Positions 1-13,318 are shown, counted from the first letter of the stretch. The stretch: 64,000 bases of DNA from Emydura subglobosa (GCA_007922225.1 ML679960.1:3176032-3240031), one strand, 5' to 3'. The notes: generated by a model from the sequence alone, not told the origin. Made by a program: numbers and translations.

Positions 1-2955
1 CTACTCTCATTCCAAACTGAGAAAGTAATTACAATTCACACCTGCATCTTCTCTTTATGCATCAATTTGACTTTAGTTGCTCTTATGGTTTTCATTATGT
101 CAGCACACAGATCTTTGCTTTTAGTTTTCAGCTTGTTTTAATAGCAATTAAAATATGGGGCCACATTCTGGTCTCTGTTATTCTGGAGTTAATCAGGCAG
201 CAGCCCTGGAGTTATTCCTGATTTGCCTAGCATAGCTAAGAGCAACAACTGACTAATGGTATACTTCACAGCTCACTATGCATAGGCAAGTAGGACGCTG
301 AGTTTACAGGCAATTCTTACTTTTTTGCTGTTAAGTTATAATTTAAATACTGAACACTTTACAGAGTAATGTACATTAATATGAATGCTCGGTGATTTGA
401 GTCTTTAAGGAATTAAGTGACAAACATATGAAAAGAGACCCATTAACCACTTCTTTAAAAATTGTTTTAGTGCTCCACTATCTATCACCCTATCCCAATA
501 TTGATTTCTACTTTCTAATCTTTTGGGCCAAATTCAGTGCTATACTCTGATCATGCAAAGCAGCCATAAACCAAGCTTAATGGGTATCTGTCCCTCTGTT
601 TATTTGTACTTAAAAAGCCACTTTCCTGAGGATCTCAAAATAATTAATCAATGCATTTTTTGTAAAGTAAGTCTAACTGATAAGTCCCATTAAGCCTGGG
701 AGGAACTTCAGATAGGAAAACAAACACAGAAGTTAATTACCTAAGGTCACATAGCAAATTAATTGCACAACTGGATCAAGAATCTAAAAGGAATACTAAC
801 TACAGAACCTGTTATTTGGTCTGTTGAATATGTTGGGCCTGATTCGTCACTTTCTCCATCTTTGTGTAGTGATCTATTGCTGTGCAAAGTGGATGTAAAA
901 ATGCCACCAAATCCAAAGAGCACAGGTATGAATGAATGAGTTCAAGGTACAAAACAATGCAGAATCTCCATAATACTTACCCATCATAACCAACATATCT
1001 CTGCCTCATTAACTTTGTATATACACCAGCTTCCATGATAAATTTAACACTGCTCAGTTAATAAAAAAGTGTTGGTTAATAATTATTTTTTCTGCTAAAT
1101 GTCTTTGTACCAAGTATGCATGAAATACCATATCCACCATGCCTCCTTCCTTGAATTTTTCTGCAATGGCATTGACTATTTCTTTTTATCCTTCTTTTCA
1201 GAGGATTTCATCTGCTATATTATAACAATTATAATATAGACCATATCAGTAGGTCAGATTCTGAGTTTTAAGCTTAATAGTGTCACTTTAAATACAAAAA
1301 TAAATCACATAATTATCTGAATTTCTGTGTTTTGCTGCATATACTTATTTACTATTTAAATATTCCACACAGAAATTTTAAATCCTGTTTATTACAAATA
1401 TTACAAGGATAAGGCAAAAGGTAACAATTTTCTCATTAAGATATGCTGGTTCCTATATTGACAAGATATTCCCAAAATGGGAAGCAGTCTGAAATTTTGC
1501 TAAAAATTAGAACAAAAATGATTTGCTACTACAATGACTTCAAAAGCTGTGTGTCAAATTGTTATGTTATTTGCTGAATTCCAAGCTGGCCAGGTGGTTG
1601 TGTGGTCACATAAATCACATGGTATTGCCACAGGTACCCTGACTGGCTGCATGTCTATTGTGTGGTCTGAAAGGTTAGCAAAAGGCATTAAGGTATTGAT
1701 CTTGCTCCTGAGTTTTACAAACAAAAGAGGCAAGTATTTCCTCATCATTAGTGAATATCAACAATTCTGTATTAATATGTAGAGGTGGGTGGTGAGTTTA
1801 AAATGACTGTTGACTTCAATAGATTTTGGATCAGTCCTATGTAGAGCTGATTGGAAATTTTCCATAGGAATGATTTTCCAACAGAAAATGCCATTTGTGG
1901 AGAATTTGCCAAAATACATTTTCTCTCAGGAAAACCTAAAATATTTTATTCTGAGTCAGTTTGAACTCATTTGAGATATTTTGTTGCAAGTTAGTTTACT
2001 ATTAATAGCGTTTCCCTATGATGGTGCATTTCCTCATGAGAGCAGTAATACAGATGCCTGAGGCCCCCATTCTCTTAAGGAAGGGAGGACTACACTACCC
2101 ATGATGTAATAAAGTCTCTATCTTGTCCAAGCAGCATGGTGCATCCTATTGGAAAAAAAACAAGCCATTTCAATTTGGGATCTCAACATTGATCAATTTA
2201 GTTGAAAATGCTGAAATGACACATTTCACCATTTCCAGCTCAACATTCTTTAACTTTATTCCATGAAAAGCTGATATTTTAACTTTTCATCTCAATTTCA
2301 GAAAAAACAAGGTGTTGAAATATTGGAATTTCCTGTGGGACAGAAATCCTGATTTTCACTCAGCTCTAGTCCTAGGTCCTTCAATAGGAATGGAGGAGAA
2401 GCTTGACATTCCTCACATTGTGAACAGAAAAAGCAAAAAGCACAGCCAGGCATTCTTTAAAAAGTCATAAAGCCAGAAACAGACCAGCTTTTTTCCCTCC
2501 CTTTGCAAGTCACTTTTAAACTTTGCAATATTACCTCAGTCCATTGCACACTCACACTATTTGTATCTATTTTAAAACAAAAACAGTAATATATTAAACT
2601 ATATATTTTTAACTAAAATGGTAATTTTACTACTAACACCACCACTCAGCTCTTATATGGTACTGTCCATCCAAGGCAATTTACAAATATTAATGAACTA
2701 GATGTTTTATCTAACTAAGTGCAGATAGCTACACGAGTTTGCCTTTGTAAATTTATTCCTGTTGCCTTGGTCCAGGAACTACAACAGAGAGTAGGAAGGT
2801 GGGCTGGGAGAGGAGGTAGGGGAAGAAGAGGCATAAGAATGAACTCTGGGAACAGCTAAGGGAATAATACGACCTTTGCAGTTATCTAGTTTCCTCAAAT
2901 CTTCCTCACAGGGATTCAGAAACAAAACAAATTGACAGCTAAGGTGAGATAACTA
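1..2955. other. intergenic, no gene recognised
   Basis: This is AT-rich sequence with frequent stops in all frames. The short ORFs have no recognisable domain and no exon-like borders. The stretch around 700-830 resembles an old MIR/L2-type SINE in reverse orientation (an 'aaggtcacatagcaaatta' core followed by a degenerate tail). I see nothing else supportable here. Confidence 0.6.
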
Positions 2956-2960
2956 TGGCC

Positions 2961-3024
2961 TGGTCAGGGGGTTGGACTAGATGACCACCTGAGGTCCCTT
3001 CCTACCCTAATACTCTATGATTCT
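2961..3024 (+). mobile_element. CR1 LINE 3' terminal fragment
   Basis: The segment reads as the conserved CR1 3' tail: 'ggttggactagatgacc', then 'gaggtcccttcc', ending in the short terminal repeat 'tctatgattct'. This end type is characteristic of CR1 in birds, crocodilians and turtles. Only the last ~65 bp are present, as expected for 5'-truncated LINE insertions. It abuts a DNA transposon copy immediately downstream. Confidence 0.8.
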
Positions 3025-3290
3025 ACACCTAAAACTTAGGTGTACCTAGATATATTGCTCAGGCCTGTGAAAAATTTCATGTCCTCTGAGATGTTGTTAG
3101 GGTGACCTAGCCCCCAGTTTAGACACAGCTAGAAAGAATTTTTCCATCAGCCTAACTACCACCTTTCAAGGGGATGGATTTACTACAGTGATGGAAAAAC
3201 CCCTTCCATCGCTGTGGTAAGTGTTTACACTACAGTGGCATAGTTGCAGCTGTGCCACTGTAGTGCTTGCAGTGTAGACATAGCCTCACT
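3025..3290. mobile_element. non-autonomous DNA transposon (MITE), decayed
   Basis: The left end reads 'acacctaaaacttaggtg' and the right end 'gcagtgtagacatagcc', a 'gtctacac' type terminus seen in abundant turtle MITEs. The interior is internally palindromic: 'ttgctcaggcctgtgaaaa' pairs with 'ttcatgtcctctgag', and 'gtgatggaaaaacccct' is followed by 'ccatcgctgtgg'. There is no coding capacity. The exact left end is uncertain because it touches the CR1 tail. The superfamily (Harbinger or hAT) is not settled by what I see. Confidence 0.6.
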
Positions 3291-3294
3291 TTCA

Positions 3295-3445
3295 TAACAC
3301 TCAGAGGTAAATTATTCCATTTAACACGTGTGGAAACTGAGTCACAGAAAGGCACAGTTTCTTACCGAAGGTCCTGCAGGAAGACTGACAGCAGGCAACA
3401 GAATCCATGTCTCCAAGGTCTGAGTCCTGTACCCTAACCTGCATA
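3295..3445 (-). mobile_element. MIR-like SINE fragment, reverse orientation
   Basis: 'gtggaaactgagtcacagaaaggcac' followed at a distance by 'ggtctgagtcctgtacc' follows the usual order of the reverse complement of MIR-type SINEs (the gaggaaactgaggcacagag core, then the tRNA-derived part). It is divergent and has no clear ends. Confidence 0.45.
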
Positions 3446-4388
3446 TTATCTTTCCTTCAGAGGAGGAAATACTGTGGACATCAAGTCCAGACTTTGCCTT
3501 CAAAATGTAGGTCAGACGTTAGCTCTTTGATTTCTCACTCTGATGCAGATTCTTCTTCTGTTCCTCACCCTTCTGGTTGGTCACCACCACCAACTTTGAT
3601 ACCATTTATTTTCTTCCTCCTCAAAATGTCTCTGGCCCTCAGGAAAGCATCCTGAATCAGGACAGTACTGAAGCACATGTTTTAAGGTTAAATTTGTATG
3701 TAAGTACTGTTCTGAACAGAACAATTTAAACAAATGCTCAAGTGTTTCCTGAATTAAGGCCGCTCTTCCTTGTTCTTATGCTTGGAACACCTTCCTCAAA
3801 CCATCTCCTTTGCCTTATTCAAATCCCCCATGCAACCTCACCTCTGTTTTCTGCAAGGGGAGAGGGGGAGGAAATATAGTAATTAATAAAACAATTAACT
3901 GTATTATCATCAAGATCTGTACATGCCTCACTGAATAACCATGTGATCTTGTCTTTGCTATTCTCCTCTGCTATTTTTATTTCTCTGATGACGACCCTCA
4001 TTTCTTCTACCATGTCAAGTTCAGACTGAATGGTCGTTGGGGAGGAACTGTGTCTAATCACCTCCCAAAAAAGAAACAGAGTAAGTTTGGAGAAATCTGA
4101 AAAATATAGAATTAGAAGAAAACACATACTCAACACAGCTGAGTTATTATTGCTGGAGGAACCTTAAAAATACACAGGAAAAATGCAAGTGCTATATTAA
4201 CATTGCACCTACATTATTTTTCACCTCAAAAATCCAGTGTTATCTGAATCAAAGTAATCATGTGGTAACAGGGTTCACTCACCACTAGGTACCTCCTCCA
4301 GCCTGACACTCCATTCTGCCTTCTCACTCTTGCTGAAGTACTAAATGAGTGATCTCCGAGGCAGTACCTGTAAACTAATACCCTCCTA

Positions 4389-6230
4389 GGGTATGTTTAC
4401 ACTAGCAACAACACACGCATACATGTGCCATAACCCCTCCTGTCCATATCTGAGCTCCTGAAGCATGTGCAGATGGCACACAGTGAGAAAGCTAGCATGC
4501 ATGGGGGGTGTGGGTATGCACTGCTATAATCACCACTATCAGGGAAGTATGTGGGCATATGTGTCAATGTCATCTTGTGCTTTTCCCACAGCAGCACAGG
4601 GTAACATGTCCCTCAGCACAGTCACAGAAGTTACCTTCTGGATCCCCACTGTTCCAGGATTTGAGAACATATGGCATCCTGGATTTCCCTTGCCCACTGG
4701 AAACCAGAACCAGTGAGCATGTGGGTGGGATCCAGCTATCTGTACAAGACTTCCAAACTCATTCTATCCTGTGCCCACTCTGTACAGAGTATTCCCATTT
4801 TGCTTCACAGCACAGCATGCCCCGATAATGCAAACGGCACTGGCCACACTAGCATCCAGCTGGGCATGCAGGCACCACCAAAAAGTTTGCAGCCGCTCAA
4901 ACACACATTCAACAACCACTTTGCTGCTACTCAGTCTGTAGTTAAATTCCCTTTTGTCTGGGTCATTGATGGTGGGGTAAGGCTTTATGAGTCAATTCAG
5001 AGTGAATATGCGGGGTCCCCCAAAATAACCTTTGGCACAGAAACACCACACAAAACCACATCACTTCTGGAGAATGAAGTCCTTTCTTCTCCATTTAAAT
5101 ACAATTCCAATCTCCTGGCATCATGAACCTTTACTGTGTGTCCAGTGTTTGTGTTCATGTACCCTGTTGTCCATTAAGCCTTAGAGAACAAGTGAATAGT
5201 ATCCTATTCAGTTCATAGTCACTCGCACCTTTTGGTGGGCAAAATATGGAGATATAGGTGCCCTCGATGGCTCCTAAACTTTTTGAAAACCACATGCACT
5301 GAAATCCAGATATAATTACTGGTACTTAGGCTATGGTGACCTCGCATGGGTAGATGACAGTATTGATTGCTTGGAAAACCTGTACAACCACTGCCCTGAC
5401 AGAGGACTTCTCAACCCTATCCTGGTTTGCAACTGAGTGGTAGCTGTCAGGTGTTGCCAGCATCCGAAGGGCAATAGCCATCTGCTTGTGTACTGGTATG
5501 GGTTTCCAAAAACAAGTGGTCTGATGCTGGATAGTTGGTGCAAGCTCCTTGCACAGCTCCATGACGGTCCACTTCCTCGTTTTGAAATTTTGAAGCTGTT
5601 GATCATCATCCAAGGTTTCCAGAATGATGTGATTCCCATCACACCATTCTGGTTCTATACCAGAAGTGGCAGTCCACCCATAGACATACGATGGGAATAC
5701 TGGCAGTGACAATATCCATTCCATGGAACCACAGTGGATTGTCACTCTCGCAATTGGTTATCTTAGGTACATCAGAAAGCTCTGGTCTGATTTTTTCAAG
5801 TATCTAGTGGGCCGAGTACTGCACCCCATGAATATTTGTCCCATGAAAAGAAGCAGGAGAAGAACCACATCATCCAGGACTTGGTCCATGTCTTCTAGCA
5901 GAAGGAAGAGGTAAGTGGGAGCTGCCATCACCCAATGTGTGAAGGCAGAAGACAGTTCCAGCAACACATGGTAAGGAGACTCCTAGAGTGTCTCCTGTGA
6001 TGCACAGAAATCTGTGATGCTGCCTCTAAAATGATAGCACTAACGTCGTGTACTAACAAGGGGCAGTGTGGACACAGGTTTACTCCCGTACACAGCGTAT
6101 ACCCATGTCTAGAACAGCATATGTGGACACTTGGCACGGATACAGGGTACGTGTGCTAGCAGTAAATGGGCAACTACTTGTACATGCTGTACCCCATGCA
6201 CCCCACGTACACTCTTATAGTGTAATTTGT
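4389..6230 (-). mobile_element. decayed PIF/Harbinger DNA transposon
   Basis: The left end starts 'gggtatgtttacactagc', which resembles the termini of turtle MITEs. The body contains an antisense HARBI1-like transposase (separate entry). The right portion, about 6030-6230, is non-coding and rich in 'gtacac/gtgtac' motifs, like subterminal DNA of such elements. The right boundary is approximate: 'cttatagtgtaatttgtgta' around 6211-6230 is a degenerate candidate for the opposite terminal repeat. I could not identify a TSD. Confidence 0.6.
4800..5745 (-). pseudogene. Harbinger transposase (HARBI1-like) pseudogene
   Basis: Read on the minus strand, three blocks follow the order of Harbinger transposases. 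First, in the open stretch 5745-5329, is a helix-turn-helix-type region with 'WTVMELCKELAPTIQ', 'VHKQMAIALRMLATPDSYHS' and 'SVRAVVVQVFQAINTVIY'. Second, past a TAA at 5328-5326 but in the same frame, is 'GFQCMWFSKSLGAIEGTYIS' followed by 'CPPKGASDY', matching the GAIDGTH-type first catalytic motif of the DDE domain. The Asp is replaced by Glu (GAG at 5265-5263). Third, around 4960-4800, is 'SSKVVVECVFERLQ' with a downstream 'IIGACCAV', matching the C-terminal conserved helices. Internal stops and frame changes between blocks two and three show it is dead. The family assignment is from motif recognition. The host gene HARBI1 itself is unlikely because of the decay and the flanking repeats. Confidence 0.75.
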
Positions 6231-6399
6231 GTATCATTCACGTTCACCCTTACAGTGTAAGGGTGTAAGCCATGTAAGGTGTTTTTGGAATGCTCATGAC
6301 ATACTGAACATTATTGTTATGGTAGCATGTTTCCTGCAATGTCACATGTATAGATATGAAACTCTGCTATGCAATATTCCCAAATGTGTGTCTCACATG

Positions 6400-7340
6400 G
6401 CTTGAATAGATCAAGGCAAACACAAAGCAAAGTAAGGGTTCACACCTTGCTGAGGCATGCTTACAGGAATAATGGACTGACCTGAGCACCTGATAAGGCG
6501 ATTCTCACTTGACTCAAGTGGAGGAAACCATGCCCATTGCTGGACATAGCTGATCACCTCACCCCAGAGGGTGGTGAGGAAACATGTTAAAGTCAGGGGT
6601 GTTTTTGTCTCTGGAGCTCTCCCTTGGAATCCATCTACGAAGCACCAACATCAAGCAATTGACAGACTGCCCATGGGGTGGGCCTGGCTGAGGGCCCATT
6701 AAAGACTGTAAGGCTACTGAAGTGTTTAGTTTAATATGCAATTAGTTTTATTTCTTCCTGATCAATCTGACTCATATTATTCTCTTTTATAATCACTTAA
6801 AATCTTTCTGTACTTAATAAACTCATTTGTTTGTTTTATCTAAAGTAGTGCATGTGGTTTGAGTGTGTACGCAGACTTCATTTAGAGTGACAGAGCTGGT
6901 GCATCTTTGATAAATTGACTAGCCAATGAGCTTGCAGAGTCCACTGGGCAGCACTGAACTCAGTAAGATGGCAGTTCCTAGGATTGCATCTGGGACTGGG
7001 GATGTTGGCTGGGGGGATCACACCATTGCATAATCCCATGAGTGACTGGCCAGAATCACTCATTTGTGAGATCAGGGATCTCTGGCTTGCAGGTGGCTGG
7101 GCATGGACTGACCCAGAAGTAGGAGTTCACAGAGCAAGTGGGGGGATTGGGGTGACATAGCAATATACCAGTCCAGATTGCAGAGGGGAACATCACAAGT
7201 TAGGGATTTGTACACAGAAAAAGAAGTCTCACGTGAGGTGGAGTTTCCTTGCTGCAGAAACAGACGTAGCTGGCAAAAGAGCCCTTCTCTTCACTCCTGA
7301 ATGGTGTGTGGCCACCCTTCACCTCATGCAGTGGCAGAAG
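6400..7340 (+). mobile_element. possible LTR-type repeat, boundaries unclear
   Basis: A polyadenylation signal AATAAA lies at 6816-6821 in 'ctgtacttaataaactcatttg'. It is followed by T-rich sequence and 'gtgtgtacgcagacttc', an arrangement I associate with LTR U3-R-U5 regions in turtle genomes. There are no paired LTRs, primer-binding site or retroviral ORFs. It could equally be unrelated unique DNA with a chance AATAAA. Confidence 0.3.
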
Positions 7341-9000
7341 AGAATCCTAGCAACCGCTGGGGGCAGGTGACTGTGGAAAGCCAGACCTTCACCCCCAGTG
7401 GGGAGAAGCTGTAGAAAAATCAGCTCTTCTTCTCTGCTTCTCAGGAGCCGCTACACCCAGAGCTGGAGCCAAAGACTCTTTCTTGATCTTTCCCTGGACG
7501 GTCTTGGGAATTCTCTTCTCTTGCTCTGCTCAGGAGAGCAGGAGGAGGAAGTGATAATCCCCATGCATTGCTTCATTTAACACCTATCTGGCAGGCAATA
7601 ATTACTGACTTCCATGGGAACTAGCATAATAGAACCAGATTATATCTCTGAGATGTACCACATGCAAGACCATCATGACAGGCCTGATCCAAATTCCACT
7701 GAAGGCAATGGAAAAATCTTATAGGGACTTTTCCTTCCCTGATGGAGAAATATATTTATCAGCATGGGGAACATGGAAGGCCCCAAACACAATGGAACCA
7801 CTGCTGACGTGCTCTACAGAGGAGCGTGCCCAATGAGCAGCTGTGCAGAAGGATCCTATACACACTACAAGTAGCAGAATGGGGCTCTATGTCAGCTCCA
7901 TACAGCAGACAAGTGGCAGTGAGTTAGGTGAGTGGGAAGCATGGTCACTGGATCCACAATTACACAGATGCAGTGGACACAAATGCTCACATAGGGAATG
8001 AGGGTTATGCACAGAGGCTACAGCTGCTACACAAGCACAGGGGGATGGCAAAGGAGCTGGAGAACTGTCCTTCCTGCGCTTTGAGTAGTGTATTATATTA
8101 TTGTTTGTATTACCATAGTGCCTACTATTCCATCCCCATCTCTCCCCCGCAGAGCCCATTCACACAGAGGTCGCCCTATAAGCAAAATGTAACTATCACC
8201 AAGTTTACTGCAAGCAAGTTCCACTGTATAATCATTAATAATGTTAATAGCAGAACAAATCCTACAACACATGCTTACACTTTTTTAAGGGTTGTTGTGA
8301 TTTAAGAAATGTGTGCCTGAGGAACAGAGAAAAGAAAACAGAAGGAGCTATGTCCCTCCAAGAAAGAAGGAACATAGGGCAAAAGGAGAGGGTAGGACTG
8401 AAATTTAGAAGCAGGATGAGAATCACCCTGATTAAAATTCTATTTTTAAAAAGTATGTTCTTTGTTTCTTAAAATATAACTCTAAACACTATCATTGATC
8501 ATTAATAATATTACAGTAGCATCTAGAGCCCCCAGGGGCGGATCTTTGCATCATTGTGCTGGGCACCGGACAATCACACATTGCGCTGCTCCAGCAACAG
8601 ATTAGAAAACAGATTGTGACTCTGTTGGTCCCAATCTGCCTTCTACTTCCCTCCTGCTCTGTGAGAGAAATACCCTCTTCCAGATCTATCCCTGGTGCAA
8701 TGTACTTTCCTCTATGCACTGGCTAGCTGTGGGATGAGTGGTTGATGCCCAGGTACCTTCTGACACCCAAGAGGGATCAGAGCCACTGGAGACTGCACAT
8801 GCTGGTGTGACAGAGGATCACAATGGACCACCTATTCCTGCTCTGTGAGACATGGTAGGAAATGGCTCTTGGGGGACTAGCCATTGTCGAGAGAGAAGAC
8901 AGCATGTTTTGGCTAGATCCCCACTGACTCAGTGGTGGAACCCTCTGCCACTGTTAGTCCCCTAGACTGGGACCAGGTGGATAAGGTGAGCTATGTCCCT
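7341..9000. other. intergenic, nothing recognised
   Basis: Short ORFs on both strands (for example 125 codons at 7928-8305 on +, 90 codons at 7887-8159 on -) overlap each other and show no domain or codon structure. They are best treated as chance. 'tattgtttgtattaccatagtgcctac' near 8098 resembles the tail of a common sauropsid SINE. Confidence 0.5.
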
Positions 9001-9010
9001 CTACCCTGGC

Positions 9011-9024
9011 TGTGTGTGTGTGTT

Positions 9025-9073
<49 letters not shown>
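9011..9073. repeat. compound microsatellite (TG)n(TC)n(AC)n
   Basis: There is a (TG)6 block, then about nine TC/CT units, then about 16 AC units, with no intervening unique sequence. It is likely length-polymorphic, and the alternating purine-pyrimidine AC part can adopt Z-DNA. Confidence 0.95.
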
Positions 9074-9077
<4 letters not shown>

Positions 9078-12000
9078 ACAGCCATGTTGACTCTGGCCAT
9101 TGGGCCATGTGGCCCTGAGGTAGGGGCTGCTGTATGGACTCTATCTGCTAGGCCACACAATCCTGAGGGCTAGGAGAGTCCAATGAGCTTGACTGCAGGG
9201 TCAGAGCACCCCCACCCTGCCCCAAAGGCAGATGGGGTATACTCACCTGGTGACAAAGCCTTTCACTTACAGGTTACCAGTTCAAATCCAGCCTGGGTTG
9301 GTGGAGACTACAAGTGATTGCTCTCTATGATCCTATGCCACAGAAATAGCTGTGCAAATCAGTGCCCTGTCACAGAATCCTGTCCCCAGCACCTGCAGGC
9401 CAGCTCATGCTCTGCCATCCCTTGTATTGAACAAGTACATCTCTGCAGTGCATCTAATAGGCACATACTGTCTCTATGGTAATGGAAGACAGGCAGCATC
9501 TATGAAAGATGCTGCAGAGAAATACAGTGTATGGAGGCCAGCAGGAGAATGGAAGATTATATAGAAGCCTAAAGGGAAACATTCCCTGCAAGCTCAAAAA
9601 AGTGATCATAAATGACAATAGGATGATATGGAGTGACAAAGAGGAACACAACAATAATTTGCTGTTATCTTTTAGTTAATCCTATATTTCTGCTAATGAA
9701 TGTAGTTTGTTTTCCATTATTCTCTATTCATACTTTTTAATTACTGAGTGCTACAAAAAGTGTTTACAGATATTATCCAAAACATTTAGACCAATTGTCA
9801 TCAGTCTGAAGTAAACTGAAAAATGGGCTACAGAATTCACAGTTTTCATCTGCAGAATTCAGAAGTACATTATTTGCTTGTGTGTACTGCAGGAAAGGCT
9901 ATTGCAAAATATTAAATATGGGGTATAACTATGCACTTAAGGTATTCTCTGTATTTCTATCTGTAGTTGTGCTGTGCTTTACTAAATCCGGAAGCACCGT
10001 AAATAAAAAGAACAGTGTCAGGTTAAAAATCATATTTAAAAAAGCTAAATCTCTTACCTGTGTTACTAACAATGTTTCAGAATATTAAAGCAAATAATTA
10101 TAAAAGTTCTAATTCACTCTTCACGATTCATTCTCTTTGTCTCCTTTTAATACTTCACTCAGACTGGACAATGAAATGGTCTAGTCAGATTCAATTTTTG
10201 TTTATAGTCACATTATGGTTCTTATGCACTAGCATAATCTTGTGGTGTTTGTTTTGCAAAAATACCACAGGTATGTTTAAAGTGGAGGAAAATGTTTCTT
10301 CATTTTTTAAAATGCCAGTGAAAACATTAGTATGAGATTCTATAACCTTTTGGGAGACCAAAACTCCCATATACTAAGCAGTTGTTTTCTGGACTACAAG
10401 GCAATATAGCTGGAGTTATTGCTCATCTTCATTGTTACAATTAATAATCTTTAACATACAAGGAAATTGTTTTATTTTAATCCGGTGTGCATACAATTCT
10501 CTTAAACTACCAACATCATAGAACACAAATGTATATAGGACACTATCTAAATCCCCATTAGAAGGAAATCATCCACAGGAGCTAATGCAGTTTGCATGTA
10601 TAATTTCAAGGAGCCAATTAGGAAGCCGTGTAAATGTTGGCTGGTTATTTGTACCAAATAGAGCAAAAAGCAGTAATACATGTGTTAAATGCTTGTTCAC
10701 CTTCTGTACATTCTTACTGCATGCTGTTTCACAGCCACATAATCCCTACATGAGAAAGGTAAAACACTGGGCAGAATACAAATATATAATTTTGGAACCA
10801 CCGAGGAAACTGATGGCTATATCTAAATTACACACATGTGTAACTACAAAAGATCAGAGCAGAGCCATAACTATGTGTATAGTGTACAGGACATTTCCTG
10901 GAACACCTTCCTTAGGGCACATACTGCTGTCTGCTGCTGCACATTTTAAACCTTAATCTATTTTAAAGTGATAATATCTGAGCTCAATGCATTCTAACTT
11001 AGTGTGGGTGTTTAACTGGCTCAGTTTCCAAAGAAACTATTCTATGTTCTATACCATTCAAAAGTAATATTAATAGCACAATAAATACTTGAAAGGGGGA
11101 AAAACACCCATGACTGCACTGCAGATTTGTAACAACCAATTAATGGCCAGAGAAATGTTTCTGGATATGCCATAGCCTCTGTCACAATTTTCAGTCTGTC
11201 TCCCTACACCAACCAAACAAGCCTTTGCTCTTGATGCAAATATTTCAAAATCAAACCTAGACTGCTGTCTTCACGCACCACTGCACTGCCTACATGACGT
11301 GTTTTCTGCATAAGTGAAAGAAAGTTGCAGACATCTTGTACTGTTGCCAAGACACTCTGACACTTGCTCTGAGACACTCCTCTGCTGCTGCTAGTCAAAG
11401 ATGCTTTGACTCCAACACTTCAGCATTGCATCAATGTATCCCTGGCTGCTTAAGCTTTATATGTTTTTCCATGGTTTCAATGGATTGCCTTTTTTCTGTG
11501 CACTAGGGTCCACCCAGGGTCTCAGAAACATTCCCCCAAGAAAAAGCCCTGACAATTTCCCTTCAGCAAAAAGCTTTGTGTATAATTCCAGTTATGTTAT
11601 ACTAGATCAATAACCCTGACATATTGAATGCATCTTAGTGCAAGTGAATAATACTTCCTCTTCCATCTGAACTGTTTAAATATTGTTTTGAGCTTTTGAT
11701 TTACAAGGCAATATATGATCCAGTAATGCTATGATGAATCCCATAGTTACTGTGCCTATACAACCTGTAAGGTGCATATATTTTAGAGATGTGGGGGGAA
11801 ATGTTAGTTCATAGGAAGTTATTTGGACAACTACTTTGTGTCTGCATGTGTACTGTTTCCATCGTGGGTCACTTTAACGCTCATTAAAGTGAAGTGAGAC
11901 AGGAACAGAAGCAGGCAAAATCTCTGCAAATTTGGTCACTAAGCTTTGCCACACCTCCTCAATCATAACCTGTGGCATTATTGTCATCCTAGCACAGCCC

Positions 12001-13310
12001 CTTTGCTCAGTCACTGACTGATGGTATGGTGTGGGCAAATATCCTCAGTGGACTAAGTTGAAATCACCAACCTCATTTGCACGTGTAACTAATAGAATGA
12101 TAGTGGAACCTGCCCTTCTCTTTGTGTTTCTTAAGGGGGGAAGAGGGGATGTCAATGTACTTCCCAATGCTTCATGCTGAAAACTGTTCCCATAATAAGA
12201 GAATACTCGACTGGGACTCAGCTTGGTCACACTAAAACTCTCACACCAAGAACCAGTGACCATTTTTAAAAATTGTGACCTTTCAATTTTGTGCTCATGA
12301 AAAGTGCCAGTTTCTGTTGATTTTTCTAATACTGGAAGTAGGAGTTAAAGTCTGGGGGAGAGCCGGGGAGCAAAGCTGTCCCTCCACTGATTAATTCAGT
12401 GGTAGCATTTCCCATATTCTGCCTTTCCAGACCACACACCAGTACCCCACCCAACTCCAGCAGGCTGGACTGGCCAGTTCCTGGGCCCATCTGGAGAGTG
12501 GTCCGCCGCCATTTCTCGTGCATTCCCACAAACACTTGGAGTGGCTGCTGCGGGTGCTCCTCACTGTGTTCCTAAGAGTGCTGCACAAGCCATTTAGCAG
12601 CTGCCGGTACACTGCTGCTGCAGACCTACTGCTACTCCCTCTCCCTCCCTCCCTGGCTCAGGAGGAAACTAGCCCCGCAAGGGCACAGGACCTGCAGATA
12701 CAATTCACAGAGGCCCTTCCCACACAGGCCGGCTGCAAGGGGCACTGAGTGATGGGAGGTGTGGTGAACACAGTGCTATCAGGAGCAACCCCAGTCTACA
12801 GCCAAGGATTTAAATAAAAGGAAGTGTTGGGGGGGGAGGGGGTATGCTCAAAGCAGCGCGTTCCTCTTCTTTCTTATCTCCTGGGTTTGGAGCAATACTG
12901 CTATCCTGGGCCTCTCCCTTATTCCCACCTCCCCCCAGGCTGGGTAAGAGAAGACCCACCAGGCTGACAACCTGAAGTAGAAGTAGCAAAAAGAGCATTT
13001 TGAGTTTCCACACTTCCTGCAGCAGAGCCTGACAGAAAAAGAAGAGGTGTCCCAGCCAAGATTACCCTCTCTGCCTCTTCTACAGGAAAATCTGTCCCCT
13101 CCCTCTTGTCATCTTCTCTACCCAGACCTCCAAAGAGAGAAACCATGTGGCATCTACTCATCCTTCCCTTCAAGGGGAGAAGCAATACAGCAAGAGACCT
13201 CCCACACGGTGGCTGGCTCCCTCGTCCTCTCAGATGGAAGGGCTGGAGATTAAGAAGCTCCACCTCACTGTCAGCTGCAAGCTCCTCCGTTCCTCTCTAG
13301 AGAAAGATGG
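9074..13310. other. intergenic, no gene recognised
   Basis: There is no ORF with recognisable homology. The ORFs at 9882-10088, 10060-10335 and 10585-10956 are AT-rich chance frames. 'ggttaccagttcaaatcc' near 9273 resembles a tRNA B box, so a small tRNA-derived SINE remnant may lie around 9235-9330. From about 12330 to 13310 the sequence becomes GC-richer and may itself be old repeat, but I cannot name a family. Confidence 0.5.
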
Positions 13311-13318
13311 GCTTAGTC

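Noticed and set aside
7928..8305. 125-codon + strand ORF
   Set aside because: It overlaps a minus-strand ORF of similar length, has no domain, and lies in intergenic DNA with a SINE-like tail.
9235..9330. tRNA gene suggested by a B-box-like 'ggttaccagttcaaatcc'
   Set aside because: I could not fold a cloverleaf or find an A box at the right distance. A tRNA-derived SINE remnant is more likely.
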